Shown piece after piece: positions 15,517-24,183 of a stretch of 64,000 nucleotides of DNA; positions within the stretch are counted from its first letter, which is position 1, and every line of letters starts with the position of its first letter. A program made the translations under genes and the position numbers. The stretch is taken from the NCBI GenBank assembly GCA_944320135.1, contig CALUGI010000012.1:1-64000 (forward strand), read 5' to 3'. The notes beneath the pieces are model-generated. The model saw nothing but the letters and a program-made list of their open reading frames with translations, ran no database searches and had not been told where the DNA came from. Source of the DNA: an uncultured Phocaeicola sp. (GTDB lineage Bacteria > Bacteroidota > Bacteroidia > Bacteroidales > Bacteroidaceae).

Positions 15517-18285
15517 ATGGAGAAACTGTTTCTATTAGACGCATACGCACTGATTTACCGTGCCTATTACGCCTTCATCAAGAATCCCCGCATCAACTCG
15601 AAAGGCTTCAACACGTCAGCCGTGCTCGGTTTCGTCAATACGCTGGAAGAAGTCTTGCGCAAAGAGAATCCGACGCACATCGGAATCGTGTTCGATCCTC
15701 CCGGCCCTACCTTCCGGCATGAAGCCTATACCGCATACAAAGCGCAACGCGAAGAAACTCCGGAGGCTATCCGGTGGTCGATTGCCCCCATCAAAGACAT
15801 CATAAAAGCCTATCGCATCCCCATTCTGGAGATTCGGGGATATGAAGCGGACGACGTTATCGGCACGCTTGCTACACAGGCCGGAAGGAAAGGCATCGAC
15901 ACGTATATGATGACTCCCGACAAGGACTACGGCCAGTTAGTGGGCGAACACGTGTTCATGTACCGCCCGAAATACGGCGACAAGGATTTCGACATCATGG
16001 GTGTCAACGAGGTGAAAGAGAAGTTCGGCATCGAATCGCCGATGCAGGTCATCGACATACTCGGACTGATGGGCGATTCTTCCGACAACATTCCGGGTTG
16101 TCCGGGAGTCGGACCTAAAACGGCACAAAAACTGATCGAGCAGTTCGGAAGCATCGAAAGCCTGCTGGAACATACGAACGAGCTGAAAGGCAGTATCCAG
16201 AAGAAGGTAGAAGAAAACAAAGAGCAGATTCTGTTCTCGAAGTTCCTCGCCACCATCAAAACAAACGTCCCGATAGAGCTGGATATGGAGGAACTGAAAA
16301 GAAAGGAACCGGACAAAAAGGAATTGCGGCGGATATTCGAGCAACTGGAGTTCCGCACACTCATCGAACGTGTCCTGAACGAAGAGAAGAAAGCGGCTCC
16401 CTCCCCCGCTCCGCAACCCGATCTCTTTGGATTCTTTACGGACGAGAAGACGGGAGAAGCGAAAAATTCAAATCTCACGCGGCTTGAAGACGTCAATTAC
16501 GACTATCAACTCGTTGACAACGAAGATAAAAGACAATATTTATTTCAAAAATTAATTACAAAACAAGTTCTCAGTATAGACACGGAGACCACAGGAACAG
16601 ACCCTATCTGCGCCGAACTGGTGGGAATGAGCTTCTCGTTCGAAGAAAATCAGGCTTTTTATGTGCCGGTACCGCCCAACCATGAAGAAGCGCAAAGAAT
16701 TGTAAACATATTCAAACCCGCATTCGAGGACGAAAACATCATCAAGGTCGGACAAAACATCAAGTACGACCTGCTGGTTCTGGAGAATTACGGCGTAACG
16801 CTGAAAGGAAAGATGTTCGACACGATGGTCGCCCATTATGTACTCCAGCCGGAACTTCGGCACGGGATGGACTATCTGGCGGAAATCTACCTGAAATATG
16901 ACACCATTAAAATAGAAGAACTCATCGGCCCGAAAGGAAAGAACCAGAAGAACATGCGCGACCTTCCGCCAAGCGAAGTCTACAAATACGCATGTGAGGA
17001 TGCCGACGTAACGTTAAGGCTGAAGAACATCCTGGAAAAGGAGCTGGAAACAAACGGCGTGAAGGAACTGTTCGAGGAAATCGAGATGCCGCTCGTCCCC
17101 GTCCTCGCCTATATGGAGCGCAACGGCGTGCGGATAGACACGGAAGCCCTGAAGGAAACATCGCGACACTTCACCGCAAGGATGAACCAAATCGAAGAAG
17201 AAGTGCATCAGCTGGCCGGAACGAACTTCAACATCGCCTCCCCGAAACAGGTGGGCGAAGTACTGTTCGACAAGCTCAAGATAGTAGAGAAGGCAAAGAA
17301 GACCAAGAGCGGACAATACGTCACCTCTGAAGAAGTGCTGGAAAGCCTGAAAGGAAAGCACGAGATTGTCGGAAAGATTCTGGAACATCGCGGACTCAAG
17401 AAATTGCTGGGCACATACGTCGATGCCCTCCCCCAACTGATCAATCCGAAAACGGGAAGAATCCATACCTCGTTCAACCAGACCGTTACGGCCACCGGAC
17501 GGTTAAGCTCAAGCAACCCGAACCTTCAGAACATCCCGGTGCGCAACGAAGACGGCAAGGAAATCCGCAAAGCCTTCATCCCCGATGACGGATGCGAGTT
17601 CTTCTCGGCCGACTATTCGCAAATCGAGCTTCGTATCATGGCGCACCTGAGCGAAGACCCGCACATGATTGAGGCTTTCCATGAAGGGCAGGACATCCAT
17701 GCGGCCACTGCAGCCAAGATATACAAAGAACCGCTGGAAGCTGTCACCCGCGAACAACGGAGCAAAGCGAAAACCGCCAATTTCGGCATCATTTACGGAA
17801 TCTCTGTATTCGGCCTCGCCGAACGTCTGAATGTAGACCGGAAAGAAGCGAAGACGCTCATCGACGGATATTTCGAAACCTACCCGCATGTCAAGGAATA
17901 CATGGAAAGAAGCATCCAGTCGGCACGCGAAAAAGGCTATATCGAAACCGTTTTCAAGCGCAAGCGTTACTTGCCGGACATCAACTCGCACAATGCGGTC
18001 GTGCGAGGCTATGCGGAACGGAACGCCATCAACGCCCCGATTCAAGGAAGCGCCGCCGATATCATAAAGGCAGCAATGATACATATCTACCGACGTTTCA
18101 AGGAAGAAGGCATCCGCTCGAAAATGATTCTCCAAGTGCATGACGAATTGAACTTCAGCGTAGTGCCTGAGGAAAAGGAAAAAGTGCAGCAGATTGTGAT
18201 AAGCGAAATGGAAAGTGCTTACAAAATGAAAGTTCCTCTGCATGCTGATTGCGGTTGGGGCAAGAACTGGCTTGAAGCGCACTGA
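15517..18285 (+). CDS. polA: DNA polymerase I
   Basis: 922 aa with all three activities. The 5' nuclease domain covers residues 1-300 (MEKLFLLDAYALIYRAYYAF, then DSSDNIPGCPGVGPKTA). The 3'-5' exonuclease, about 345-520, keeps its catalytic residues: D and E in SIDTETTG, D in NIKYDLLV, and YACEDAD. The polymerase domain has motif A DYSQIELR, motif B KTANFGIIYG and motif C QVHDELNF. So proofreading appears intact, unlike in some Gram-positive Pol I. The start at 15517 fits the family N-terminus. It is divergent from the polyprenyl synthase gene. Confidence 0.98.
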   Translation: MEKLFLLDAYALIYRAYYAFIKNPRINSKGFNTSAVLGFVNTLEEVLRKENPTHIGIVFDPPGPTFRHEAYTAYKAQREETPEAIRWSIAPIKDIIKAYRIPILEIRGYEADDVIGTLATQAGRKGIDTYMMTPDKDYGQLVGEHVFMYRPKYGDKDFDIMGVNEVKEKFGIESPMQVIDILGLMGDSSDNIPGCPGVGPKTAQKLIEQFGSIESLLEHTNELKGSIQKKVEENKEQILFSKFLATIKTNVPIELDMEELKRKEPDKKELRRIFEQLEFRTLIERVLNEEKKAAPSPAPQPDLFGFFTDEKTGEAKNSNLTRLEDVNYDYQLVDNEDKRQYLFQKLITKQVLSIDTETTGTDPICAELVGMSFSFEENQAFYVPVPPNHEEAQRIVNIFKPAFEDENIIKVGQNIKYDLLVLENYGVTLKGKMFDTMVAHYVLQPELRHGMDYLAEIYLKYDTIKIEELIGPKGKNQKNMRDLPPSEVYKYACEDADVTLRLKNILEKELETNGVKELFEEIEMPLVPVLAYMERNGVRIDTEALKETSRHFTARMNQIEEEVHQLAGTNFNIASPKQVGEVLFDKLKIVEKAKKTKSGQYVTSEEVLESLKGKHEIVGKILEHRGLKKLLGTYVDALPQLINPKTGRIHTSFNQTVTATGRLSSSNPNLQNIPVRNEDGKEIRKAFIPDDGCEFFSADYSQIELRIMAHLSEDPHMIEAFHEGQDIHAATAAKIYKEPLEAVTREQRSKAKTANFGIIYGISVFGLAERLNVDRKEAKTLIDGYFETYPHVKEYMERSIQSAREKGYIETVFKRKRYLPDINSHNAVVRGYAERNAINAPIQGSAADIIKAAMIHIYRRFKEEGIRSKMILQVHDELNFSVVPEEKEKVQQIVISEMESAYKMKVPLHADCGWGKNWLEAH

Positions 18286-18382
18286 TACGGGCAACTTTGT
18301 TAACGTATCTTTATTTGATGACATTTTGATAATTAAAAGCAAAAAATTCGGCTGCAACAATACATACTATCGAAACATAACG

Positions 18383-18390
18383 TATATTTG
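18383..18390 (+). promoter_or_regulatory. Promoter -7 box of the DUF3836 gene (TATATTTG)
   Basis: TATATTTG matches TAnnTTTG, 49 bases before the ATG at 18440; the gene thus has its own promoter after polA. Confidence 0.65.
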
Positions 18391-18439
18391 CACTGTAATT
18401 AAAAACAAAATGTCAGACAAACCTTAAAGAAATAAAGAT

Positions 18440-18826
18440 ATGAAGACAAGAAGTTTACTCAAATGTTTATTGATTGCAGTTGTTGTTTTTGCAACGAATC
18501 TTACAGTTTTTGCGGAAGGATGGGACAACAACCTTATCTATAACGCGGAAGAAGTGAACGGAGTGAAGGTCTCGGAAACCGTTTACAAGAGAGACGGGAA
18601 CATGCTGACCAACTACATGAAATATAACTATAAATATGACGCGAACAACCAGATGACTGAAAACATGTCGCAGAAATGGAACAGCATAAAGAACTGCTGG
18701 GAAAACAGCCTCTGCATCCGTTATATTTATGACAACAAAAGCATTACAACGGAATACTACAAATGGAACAACAAGAAAAAGGATTTCATTCTGATTCCGG
18801 AAATGACCGTAACGATGGACAAGTAA
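18440..18826 (+). CDS. DUF3836 family secreted protein
   Basis: 128 aa with a signal peptide (residues 1-25, ending near VFAEG). The mature part is rich in Tyr, Asn and Lys and contains YKYDANNQMTENMSQKWN and RYIYDNKSIT, repeating short beta-hairpin units resembling RHS/YD-like strands, as in the Bacteroides DUF3836 family. No function is known. It is closed by an intrinsic terminator at 18872-18906. Confidence 0.75.
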   Translation: MKTRSLLKCLLIAVVVFATNLTVFAEGWDNNLIYNAEEVNGVKVSETVYKRDGNMLTNYMKYNYKYDANNQMTENMSQKWNSIKNCWENSLCIRYIYDNKSITTEYYKWNNKKKDFILIPEMTVTMDK

Positions 18827-18871
18827 ACATCTGCTATTGCAAAAAGAATTCATAAACTCTCTCATCTTTTG

Positions 18872-18906
18872 AAAGAGACGCCTCGTGAGGAAGCGTCTCT
18901 TTTTTT
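18872..18906 (+). terminator. Intrinsic terminator after the DUF3836 gene
   Basis: AAAGAGACGC at 18872-18881 pairs with GCGTCTCTTT at 18893-18902 across an 11-base loop, followed by a T run to 18906. Confidence 0.9.
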
Positions 18907-18917
18907 ATGGACTTATG

Positions 18918-19014
18918 CGGCCAACCTTGAAGGCTTGACCGCACAAACGCGCCCGCTTTGCTTATAATCTGTAAGCGGATGAGCGGAAAAGTCCGCCGAC
19001 TTTCAAATCCAGCT
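18918..19014. repeat. 22-base periodic array, instance 6
   Basis: Units at 18918-18939 (22), a half unit 18940-18949, then 18950-18971 (22), 18972-18992 (21) and 18993-19014 (22). Unit starts include CGGCCA, CGCCCG and CCGCCG. It ends 32 bases before the -7 box of ychF. Confidence 0.45.
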
Positions 19015-19046
19015 CCGACGCATATAAATATATGACAAAAATTGAG

Positions 19047-19054
19047 TACCTTTG
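19047..19054 (+). promoter_or_regulatory. Promoter -7 box of ychF (TACCTTTG)
   Basis: TACCTTTG matches TAnnTTTG, 51 bases before the ATG of ychF. Confidence 0.6.
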
Positions 19055-19105
19055 CGCATCATCAGGTTATCAACGGAAAACAATTAAAAAACAAGATAAG
19101 AACTT

Positions 19106-20209
19106 ATGGCTTTACAATGTGGCATTGTCGGTTTGCCGAACGTGGGCAAATCAACTCTTTTCAACTGCTTATCAAACGCAAAGGCGCAGGCGGCCAATTT
19201 CCCTTTCTGCACCATCGAACCGAACGTGGGCGTAATCACCGTACCCGACGAACGCCTGAACAAGCTGGCGGAACTGGTGCATCCGGGCCGCATCGTCCCC
19301 ACTACAGTAGAAATCGTAGACATCGCCGGATTAGTGAAGGGAGCGAGCAAGGGTGAAGGATTGGGCAACAAATTTCTGGCGAACATCCGCGAAACGGATG
19401 CCATCATCCATGTGCTCCGTTGCTTCGATGACGAGAATGTGACGCATGTAGACGGCTCCATCAATCCGGTGCGCGACAAGGAAATCATCGACACGGAACT
19501 CCAGCTGAAAGACCTCGAAACAATCGAAAGCCGCATCCAGAAAGTGCAGAAACAGGCACAGACGGGAGGCGACAAGGCGGCAAAACAAACATACGAAGTG
19601 CTTGTGCGCTACAAGGAAGCGCTGGAACAGGGCAAGTCGGCACGCACGGTGCAGTTCGAATCGAAGGACGAACAGAGGATAGCCCACGACCTCTTCCTGC
19701 TGACTTCAAAACCGGTGATGTACGTATGCAACGTAGACGAAGGAAGCGCCGTTACGGGCAACAAATACGTGGAGCAAGTGCGCGAGGCCGTAAAGGACGA
19801 AGGCGCGCAGATTCTGGTGGTAGCCGCCAAAACGGAAGCCGACATCGCCGAGTTGGAGACCTACGAAGACCGCCAGATGTTCCTTCAGGAAGTGGGATTG
19901 GAAGAATCGGGCGTGAACCGCCTCATCAAGTCGGCCTACAAGCTGCTGAACTTAGAAACATTCTTCACCGCAGGCGAAATGGAAGTCAAGGCATGGACTT
20001 ACCACAAGGGATGGAAAGCTCCGCAATGCGCAGGCGTCATCCACACCGACTTCGAGAAGGGCTTCATCCGCGCCGAGGTCATCAAGTATGACGACTACAT
20101 CAAATACGGTTCGGAAGCCGCCGTGCGCGAAGCCGGAAAGCTGAACGTGGAAGGGAAAGACTATATCGTGCAGGACGGCGACATCATGCACTTCCGGTTC
20201 AACGTATAA
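19106..20209 (+). CDS. ychF: Ribosome-binding ATPase YchF (Obg-like)
   Basis: 367 aa. The P-loop GLPNVGKST is at residues 8-16, with QAANFPFCTIEPN after it. The usual G4 NKxD is replaced by NVDE (MYVCNVDEG), the hallmark of YchF/OLA1, which prefers ATP to GTP. A TGS domain closes the protein (HFRFNV at the end). Its role is in translation and stress response, bound to the ribosome. It is upstream of the panE-like gene by ten bases. Confidence 0.97.
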   Translation: MALQCGIVGLPNVGKSTLFNCLSNAKAQAANFPFCTIEPNVGVITVPDERLNKLAELVHPGRIVPTTVEIVDIAGLVKGASKGEGLGNKFLANIRETDAIIHVLRCFDDENVTHVDGSINPVRDKEIIDTELQLKDLETIESRIQKVQKQAQTGGDKAAKQTYEVLVRYKEALEQGKSARTVQFESKDEQRIAHDLFLLTSKPVMYVCNVDEGSAVTGNKYVEQVREAVKDEGAQILVVAAKTEADIAELETYEDRQMFLQEVGLEESGVNRLIKSAYKLLNLETFFTAGEMEVKAWTYHKGWKAPQCAGVIHTDFEKGFIRAEVIKYDDYIKYGSEAAVREAGKLNVEGKDYIVQDGDIMHFRFNV

Positions 20210-20219
20210 ACTTTGAGAA

Positions 20220-21131
20220 ATGAAATACTTGATAGTTGGAACAGGGGGCGTGGGAGGTTCCATAGCGGGATTCCTCGCCTTGGCAGGCAAAGACGTGACC
20301 TGCATCGCGCGCGGAAAGCATCTTGAAGCCATCCGCAAGCACGGACTCCATCTGAAATCGGACTTGAAGGGAGAGCATTTTCTTCCGGTAAAAGCCTGCA
20401 CATCCGAAGCGTTCGACGGGAAGGCGGACGTAATCTTCGTATGCGTGAAGGGATATTCCATCAGCTCCATCAAGGACGTGCTGGAACGTGCCTCCACGCC
20501 CGACACATTAGTTATTCCGATTCTGAACGTATATGGCACCGGCCCGCGCATCGGACGGCTCGTGCCTTCTGTCTGCGTGCTCGACGGCTGCATCTATATT
20601 GTGGGCTTCGTTTCGGGAGAGGGAGAAATCACCCAAATGGGCACCATCTTCCGCATGGTGTTCGGAGCACGCCCCGAACAGGGTATCGCCCGCGAACGGT
20701 TGGACAAGGTAGCCGACGAACTGCGCGGATGCGGCATCAAAGTCAACGTGTCGGACGACATCAACCGCGACACGTTCATCAAATGGGCTTTCATCTCGGC
20801 GATGGCCTGTACGGGAGCCTACCACGATGTGCCGATGGGCGAAGTGCAGCACGAAGGAGAGGTGCGCGACACGTTTGTCGGACTTTCCCGCGAAAGCGCG
20901 GAAATCGGGCGGAGGTTAGGCGTAGAGTTTCCGGAAGACCCCATCGCATACAACCTGAAAGTAATCGACAAGCTCGACCCGCACAGTACGGCCTCCATGC
21001 AAAAAGACATAGCGCGCGGACATGAATCTGAAATACAAGGCTTATTGTTCGACATGATTGACTTAGGAGAACGCTTGGGGGTTGAACTGCCAACCTACCG
21101 CAGAGTGGCCCAAAAATTCCGGAAAGCATGA
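20220..21131 (+). CDS. 2-dehydropantoate 2-reductase family protein
   Basis: 303 aa with an N-terminal Rossmann motif [14 protein letters not shown] at residues 7-20 and a C-terminal helical ApbA/PanE domain with [14 protein letters not shown] and a [20 protein letters not shown] segment that matches the PanE S-x-x-x-D-x-x-x-G-x-x-x-E-x-x-x pattern. It would reduce ketopantoate to pantoate with NADPH in coenzyme A synthesis. Since several PanE-like paralogs occur in gut Bacteroidales, the substrate stays uncertain. It overlaps the next gene by four bases. Confidence 0.85.
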   Translation: MKYLIVGTGGVGGSIAGFLALAGKDVTCIARGKHLEAIRKHGLHLKSDLKGEHFLPVKACTSEAFDGKADVIFVCVKGYSISSIKDVLERASTPDTLVIPILNVYGTGPRIGRLVPSVCVLDGCIYIVGFVSGEGEITQMGTIFRMVFGARPEQGIARERLDKVADELRGCGIKVNVSDDINRDTFIKWAFISAMACTGAYHDVPMGEVQHEGEVRDTFVGLSRESAEIGRRLGVEFPEDPIAYNLKVIDKLDPHSTASMQKDIARGHESEIQGLLFDMIDLGERLGVELPTYRRVAQKFRKA

Positions 21132-21781
21132 AGCATATTGTAGACATTGACGCATGGGAACGGAAGGACAACTATAATTTCTTCCGTGGATTCGCCAATT
21201 CATGGATTGCCGTCACGAGCGAAGCGGACTGCACCGAGGCATACGCTTCCGCAAAGACCGGCGGGAAGTCTTTCTTCCTTTATTATCTGTACGCCATTCT
21301 GCGCGCGGTGAACGAAATCAAGGAATTGCGCTACCGCTGGGACAAGAACGGACAGGTGGTCTATCATGATACTGTAGACGTCATCTCCCCTATCGCCGTA
21401 CCGGGAAAGACTTTCTATACGGTGCGCATCCCCTATCATGCCGATTTCGACACGTTCTATAAGGAAGCGCGACAGATTATCACCTCCATTCCAGAGGACG
21501 GAGACCCATACGGCACGGACAAGCAGATTGCCGCACAAGGAGATTTCGACGTATTTCTGTTGAGCGCGACTCCGAAGCTCTATTTCACCTCCATCACCTA
21601 CACGCAACAAGCCGTAGGGCATCCGTTAGACTATCCGCTGATGAACGCGGGAAAAGCCATCACACGCGCCGGACGTCTCTACATGCCCATCGCACTGACG
21701 GTAAGCCATGCGTTCGTGGACGGAGCGCACATCTCGCTTTTCTTCGAGAAGGTGGAGCAGATTCTGAAGGAGATTGCGTGA
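21128..21781 (+). CDS. Chloramphenicol acetyltransferase-like acyltransferase (CAT family)
   Basis: 217 aa with the type-A CAT fold: N-terminal R(K)..NYNFFRGF, a middle [15 protein letters not shown] helix, and the catalytic HAFVDGAH (the HxxxDG motif) near residue 197. Chromosomal members of this family in Bacteroidales do not generally give resistance; the acceptor is unknown. The gene is translationally coupled to the panE-like gene (ATGA overlap). I would not call it a resistance gene without test. Confidence 0.85.
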   Translation: MKHIVDIDAWERKDNYNFFRGFANSWIAVTSEADCTEAYASAKTGGKSFFLYYLYAILRAVNEIKELRYRWDKNGQVVYHDTVDVISPIAVPGKTFYTVRIPYHADFDTFYKEARQIITSIPEDGDPYGTDKQIAAQGDFDVFLLSATPKLYFTSITYTQQAVGHPLDYPLMNAGKAITRAGRLYMPIALTVSHAFVDGAHISLFFEKVEQILKEIA

Positions 21782-21820
21782 ATTCTCATGAAGGCATATC
21801 AAAAATAGGAACTCTCATTT

Positions 21821-21896
21821 TGTCATTCCGAGCGGAGCGAAGAATCTCAAACATAAATTTATGCACACGAGACGCTTCACCCCGCTCCCTTAGACA
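21821..21896. repeat. REP-like extragenic hairpin
   Basis: TGTCATTCCGAGCGGAGCGA at 21821-21840 plus AGAATCTC to 21848, then a decayed inverted copy at 21869-21896 (GAGACGCTTCACCCCGCTCC and on). The left arm matches the TGTCATTCCGAGCG... type of repetitive extragenic sequence seen in many Bacteroidetes. It lies after the CAT-like gene, in the 184-base gap before a minus-strand lipoprotein gene. Confidence 0.6.
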
Positions 21897-21965
21897 TTAC
21901 TCTTTTTAATAGCCTAATCTTTAATTTTCAAAACCTTTCGCTAATAAAAAATCCCTGGAATACAA

Positions 21966-22190
21966 TTATTCTCTATATCTATAACTTACACCAACTCTTT
22001 CCGTTCCATCTTTATCATAGGTATATACATCATCTATAATGATTAATCCATCACAATACATATCGTATATTTCAGGAAAATTTTCTCTAACCAACCGTAT
22101 CTGTTCCCCATAATCCCGAATATACGTCCTATTAAGGACACACGAAGATAAAATGGCAACAAAAGATAATAGACAAACAAACTTTTTCAT
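21966..22190 (-). CDS. Small lipoprotein of unknown function
   Basis: 74 aa with a lipoprotein signal MKKFVCLLSFVAILSSC (lipobox LSSC, Cys at 17). The rest is Tyr- and acidic-rich, with no motif known to me. It is AT-rich compared with neighbours. A ribosome binding site GGAGGAT lies a few bases upstream on the minus strand. The nearest promoter is the one at 22466-22496, so it may be read through after the structured RNA at 22240-22460. Confidence 0.6.
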   Translation of the reverse strand: MKKFVCLLSFVAILSSCVLNRTYIRDYGEQIRLVRENFPEIYDMYCDGLIIIDDVYTYDKDGTERVGVSYRYRE

Positions 22191-22239
22191 TGCATTATTT
22201 TTTTATCCTCCAGCTACCACAAGGATGATACATATACAC

Positions 22240-22460
22240 GAAGCGTGGAACTGCAATGTTTACCACGTCGTAGTTTGGAGGTCGTAGGAAAAAACCCTTA
22301 GATACAGATGTAGTAATGGCAGCCCACGCTATAGCGTGAGAACCATCATGCCCTCCTTGTATCTAAGTTTGCAAATTTCCTACGTTTCCAAACTACAAGA
22401 TAAGCATAACGCTTCTTCTTTATATTTAATTCAATTGATATGAAAACGCCTTTCCATATC
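22240..22460 (-). ncRNA. Rod-shaped structured RNA, 6S-like candidate
   Basis: Long-range pairs join 22240-22246 with 22409-22415 (GAAGCGT/ACGCTTC), 22256-22262 with 22401-22407, 22270-22279 with 22387-22396 (GTAGTTTGGA), 22283-22291 with 22376-22384, and 22298-22306 with 22358-22366. Inside lie ATGG/CCAT and the CACGC/GCGTG hairpin at 22325-22338. The result is a 176-base rod with an asymmetric bubble (22292-22297 against 22367-22375), the architecture of 6S RNA. A canonical promoter on the minus strand at 22466-22496 points into it, and rdgB lies upstream in the same direction. It could also be a long leader of the small lipoprotein gene, or a MITE. Confidence 0.5.
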
Positions 22461-22465
22461 AATCA

Positions 22466-22496
22466 CAAATTTAGTATATTGTAATAATATATCAAA
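22466..22496 (-). promoter_or_regulatory. Canonical promoter reading into the 6S-like RNA
   Basis: On the minus strand TTTG (22493-22496), exactly 19 bases, then TAAATTTG (22466-22473). This is the best -33/-7 match in the window and there is no gene start close behind it, so it likely drives the structured RNA. Confidence 0.75.
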
Positions 22497-22533
22497 GATT
22501 TATAAGAGAAAACCCTTTATCTCAAATTCAAAT

Positions 22534-23112
22534 TCACTTCAGATACTCGCACAGCTTCTGCACCGCACGGGCGCGATGACTGATTTTGTTCTTCTCCGCG
22601 TTGCCCATCTCGGCAAAGGTCTCGTTGTAACCGTCGGGCACAAACACCGGGTCGTAGCCGAAGCCGGAGCCGCCTCGCTTTTCTTCGATAATACGTCCTT
22701 TCACGATGCCTTCGAACAGGTGCTCCACTCCGCCTTCAATCAGACAGATGGCGGTGCGGAACTGCGCCCGGCGGTCGGACTTTCCTTGCAGTTCGGCAAG
22801 AAGTTTCCTCATGTTCGCTTCCGAATCATGGCCTTCTCCGCCAGCATAACGGGCGGAATACACTCCCGGCGCACCGTTCAGGGCTTCCACCTCCAAACCC
22901 GTATCATCGGCAAAGCAGTCCAAACCGTAGTTCTTATAGATATACTCCGCCTTCTGGCGAGCATTCCCTTCCAGCGTGTCCGCCGTTTCGGGGATGTCCG
23001 CATGGCAATCGATGTCGTTCAGGCTGAACACCTCTACCCTATCGCCCAATATCTGGCGCACCTCGTCGAGCTTGTGCGCGTTGTTCGTTGCAAAAACCAG
23101 TTTTCTTTTCAT
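22534..23112 (-). CDS. rdgB: XTP/dITP diphosphatase (RdgB/HAM1)
   Basis: 192 aa. [14 protein letters not shown] at residues 4-17 is the substrate-loop signature, [10 protein letters not shown] near 68-77 carries the catalytic Asp, and GVYSARYAG and FGYDPVF follow. It hydrolyses non-canonical purine triphosphates (ITP, XTP), keeping them out of DNA. A box with one mismatch (TACCTTTA, minus strand, 23137-23144) is its probable promoter, next to a periodic array. Confidence 0.97.
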   Translation of the reverse strand: MKRKLVFATNNAHKLDEVRQILGDRVEVFSLNDIDCHADIPETADTLEGNARQKAEYIYKNYGLDCFADDTGLEVEALNGAPGVYSARYAGGEGHDSEANMRKLLAELQGKSDRRAQFRTAICLIEGGVEHLFEGIVKGRIIEEKRGGSGFGYDPVFVPDGYNETFAEMGNAEKNKISHRARAVQKLCEYLK

Positions 23113-23162
23113 ATCAACTCTCTTTCTTTGACGGGATAAAGGTACGGATTATTCCTGAAAGA

Positions 23163-23272
23163 CACCGAGGTTTGTCTGCAAAAGTCGGCCACATTTACAG
23201 AAACGTCGGCGCGTTCCGGGAGAAATCCGCACATAAATCCGGCAAAAACGCCCGACTTTCGCAAAAAAAACG
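23163..23272. repeat. 22-base periodic array, instance 7 (5 units)
   Basis: Units 23163-23184, 23185-23205, 23206-23227, 23228-23250, 23251-23272 (22, 21, 22, 23, 22 bases). Ends are CAAAAG, GAAACG, GAAATC, AAAAACG and AAAAAAAACG; starts CACCGA, TCGGCC, TCGGCG, CGCACA, CCCGAC. It lies exactly between the two divergent boxes TACCTTTA (minus, 23137-23144) and TATCTTTA (plus, 23274-23281). Confidence 0.55.
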
Positions 23273-23311
23273 TATCTTTACTCCGTATTAACCCTTTTAT
23301 CTTTTAAAATT

Positions 23312-23584
23312 ATGGCAAGCAGAAGACAATTGAAGAAAGCGGTCAACCGTATTGCGGACATAACGACAATGGCATGTCTGCTGGGAGCATCGGAATGCAA
23401 GGCGGAAAAGCGTGAAGAATACGGCGACGTTTTCCTGAAAATCGGCCAACTTAGAACGGACATCATCAGCCGAATCAGCCATACGGAACCGGGAAGCGTA
23501 AAACCGTTCTACAGCAAGTTGAAAGCGGACTTCGACAAAGGAATCGAAGAAATATTCGCAAAAATAGACGAACTGGGAAAATAA
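23312..23584 (+). CDS. Conserved small helical protein of unknown function
   Basis: 90 aa, charged and predicted all-helical, starting MASRRQLKKAVNRIADITTM. There is no signal, membrane segment or catalytic motif. AT/GC content and codon use match the neighbours, and a box TATCTTTA is 31 bases upstream. It is six bases before the acyltransferase gene and probably co-transcribed. Confidence 0.75.
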   Translation: MASRRQLKKAVNRIADITTMACLLGASECKAEKREEYGDVFLKIGQLRTDIISRISHTEPGSVKPFYSKLKADFDKGIEEIFAKIDELGK

Positions 23585-23590
23585 TGCCGT

Positions 23591-24145
23591 ATGAAACGCG
23601 CAGTCTGCAGTTTCATATACCACAAGCTGCTGGGGTGGAAGGCGAAGGTCGGCGTGCCCGACTTCAAGAAGTGCATTTTTTGCGCCGCGCCTCACACCAC
23701 CAATTGGGACTTGTTTATCGGGAAGCTCTTCATCAACGCCGTAGGGCGGAAGTCGGGCTTTCTGATGAAGAAGGAGTGGTTCTTTTTCCCGCTCGGAGCC
23801 ATATTCCGCAGCATGGGGGGGATACCTGTCGAAAGAGACAAACGCTCATCAATGGTCGACCAGCTCATCGAACAAGTGAAACGGAGCGACACGTTCCATT
23901 TGGCCATTACTCCCGAAGGAACCCGGTCGGCCAACCCCAATTGGAAGAAAGGATTCTACTACATAGCCTTAGGAGCGCAAATCCCCATCATCCTTGTGGG
24001 AATCGACTACGAGAAGAAGTGCATTACAGCCGACAAATATCTCATCCCGACAGGCGACATTGACAAGGATATGCGGGACATCAAACTCTATTTCAAGGAC
24101 TTTAGAGGGAAATATCCCGAAAAATTCGATATAGGAGAAGTGTGA
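23591..24145 (+). CDS. 1-acyl-glycerol-3-phosphate acyltransferase-like protein (PlsC family)
   Basis: 184 aa. The acyltransferase motif I H(x4)D is in APHTTNWDLF (near residue 36), motif III-type PEGTRS near 118 (ITPEGTRSANPNWK), with FRSMGGIPVERDK between. It is shorter than true PlsC (about 240 aa) and lacks the N-terminal membrane span, so the acyl acceptor may be a different lipid. The gene ends 38 bases from the convergent POT gene with a hairpin in between. Confidence 0.85.
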   Translation: MKRAVCSFIYHKLLGWKAKVGVPDFKKCIFCAAPHTTNWDLFIGKLFINAVGRKSGFLMKKEWFFFPLGAIFRSMGGIPVERDKRSSMVDQLIEQVKRSDTFHLAITPEGTRSANPNWKKGFYYIALGAQIPIILVGIDYEKKCITADKYLIPTGDIDKDMRDIKLYFKDFRGKYPEKFDIGEV

Positions 24146-24150
24146 CGCAC

Positions 24151-24181
24151 CCGTTTGCGGCATCCTTGATGCCGCAAACGG
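24151..24181. terminator. Perfect hairpin between convergent genes
   Basis: CCGTTTGCGGCATC (24151-24164) pairs perfectly with GATGCCGCAAACGG (24168-24181) with a 3-base loop. There is no T run, so it may act as an RNA 3'-end stabiliser or weak bidirectional terminator. Confidence 0.65.
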
Positions 24182-24183
24182 TC

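Noticed and set aside
21128-21781. Acquired chloramphenicol resistance gene
   Set aside because: Although HxxxDG is present, the gene is coupled to a chromosomal panE-like gene, has backbone composition and no mobile-element context.
22240-22415. MITE or insertion-sequence remnant for the rod RNA
   Set aside because: No clear target-site duplication is seen at the ends and a dedicated canonical promoter points into it; kept only as an alternative.
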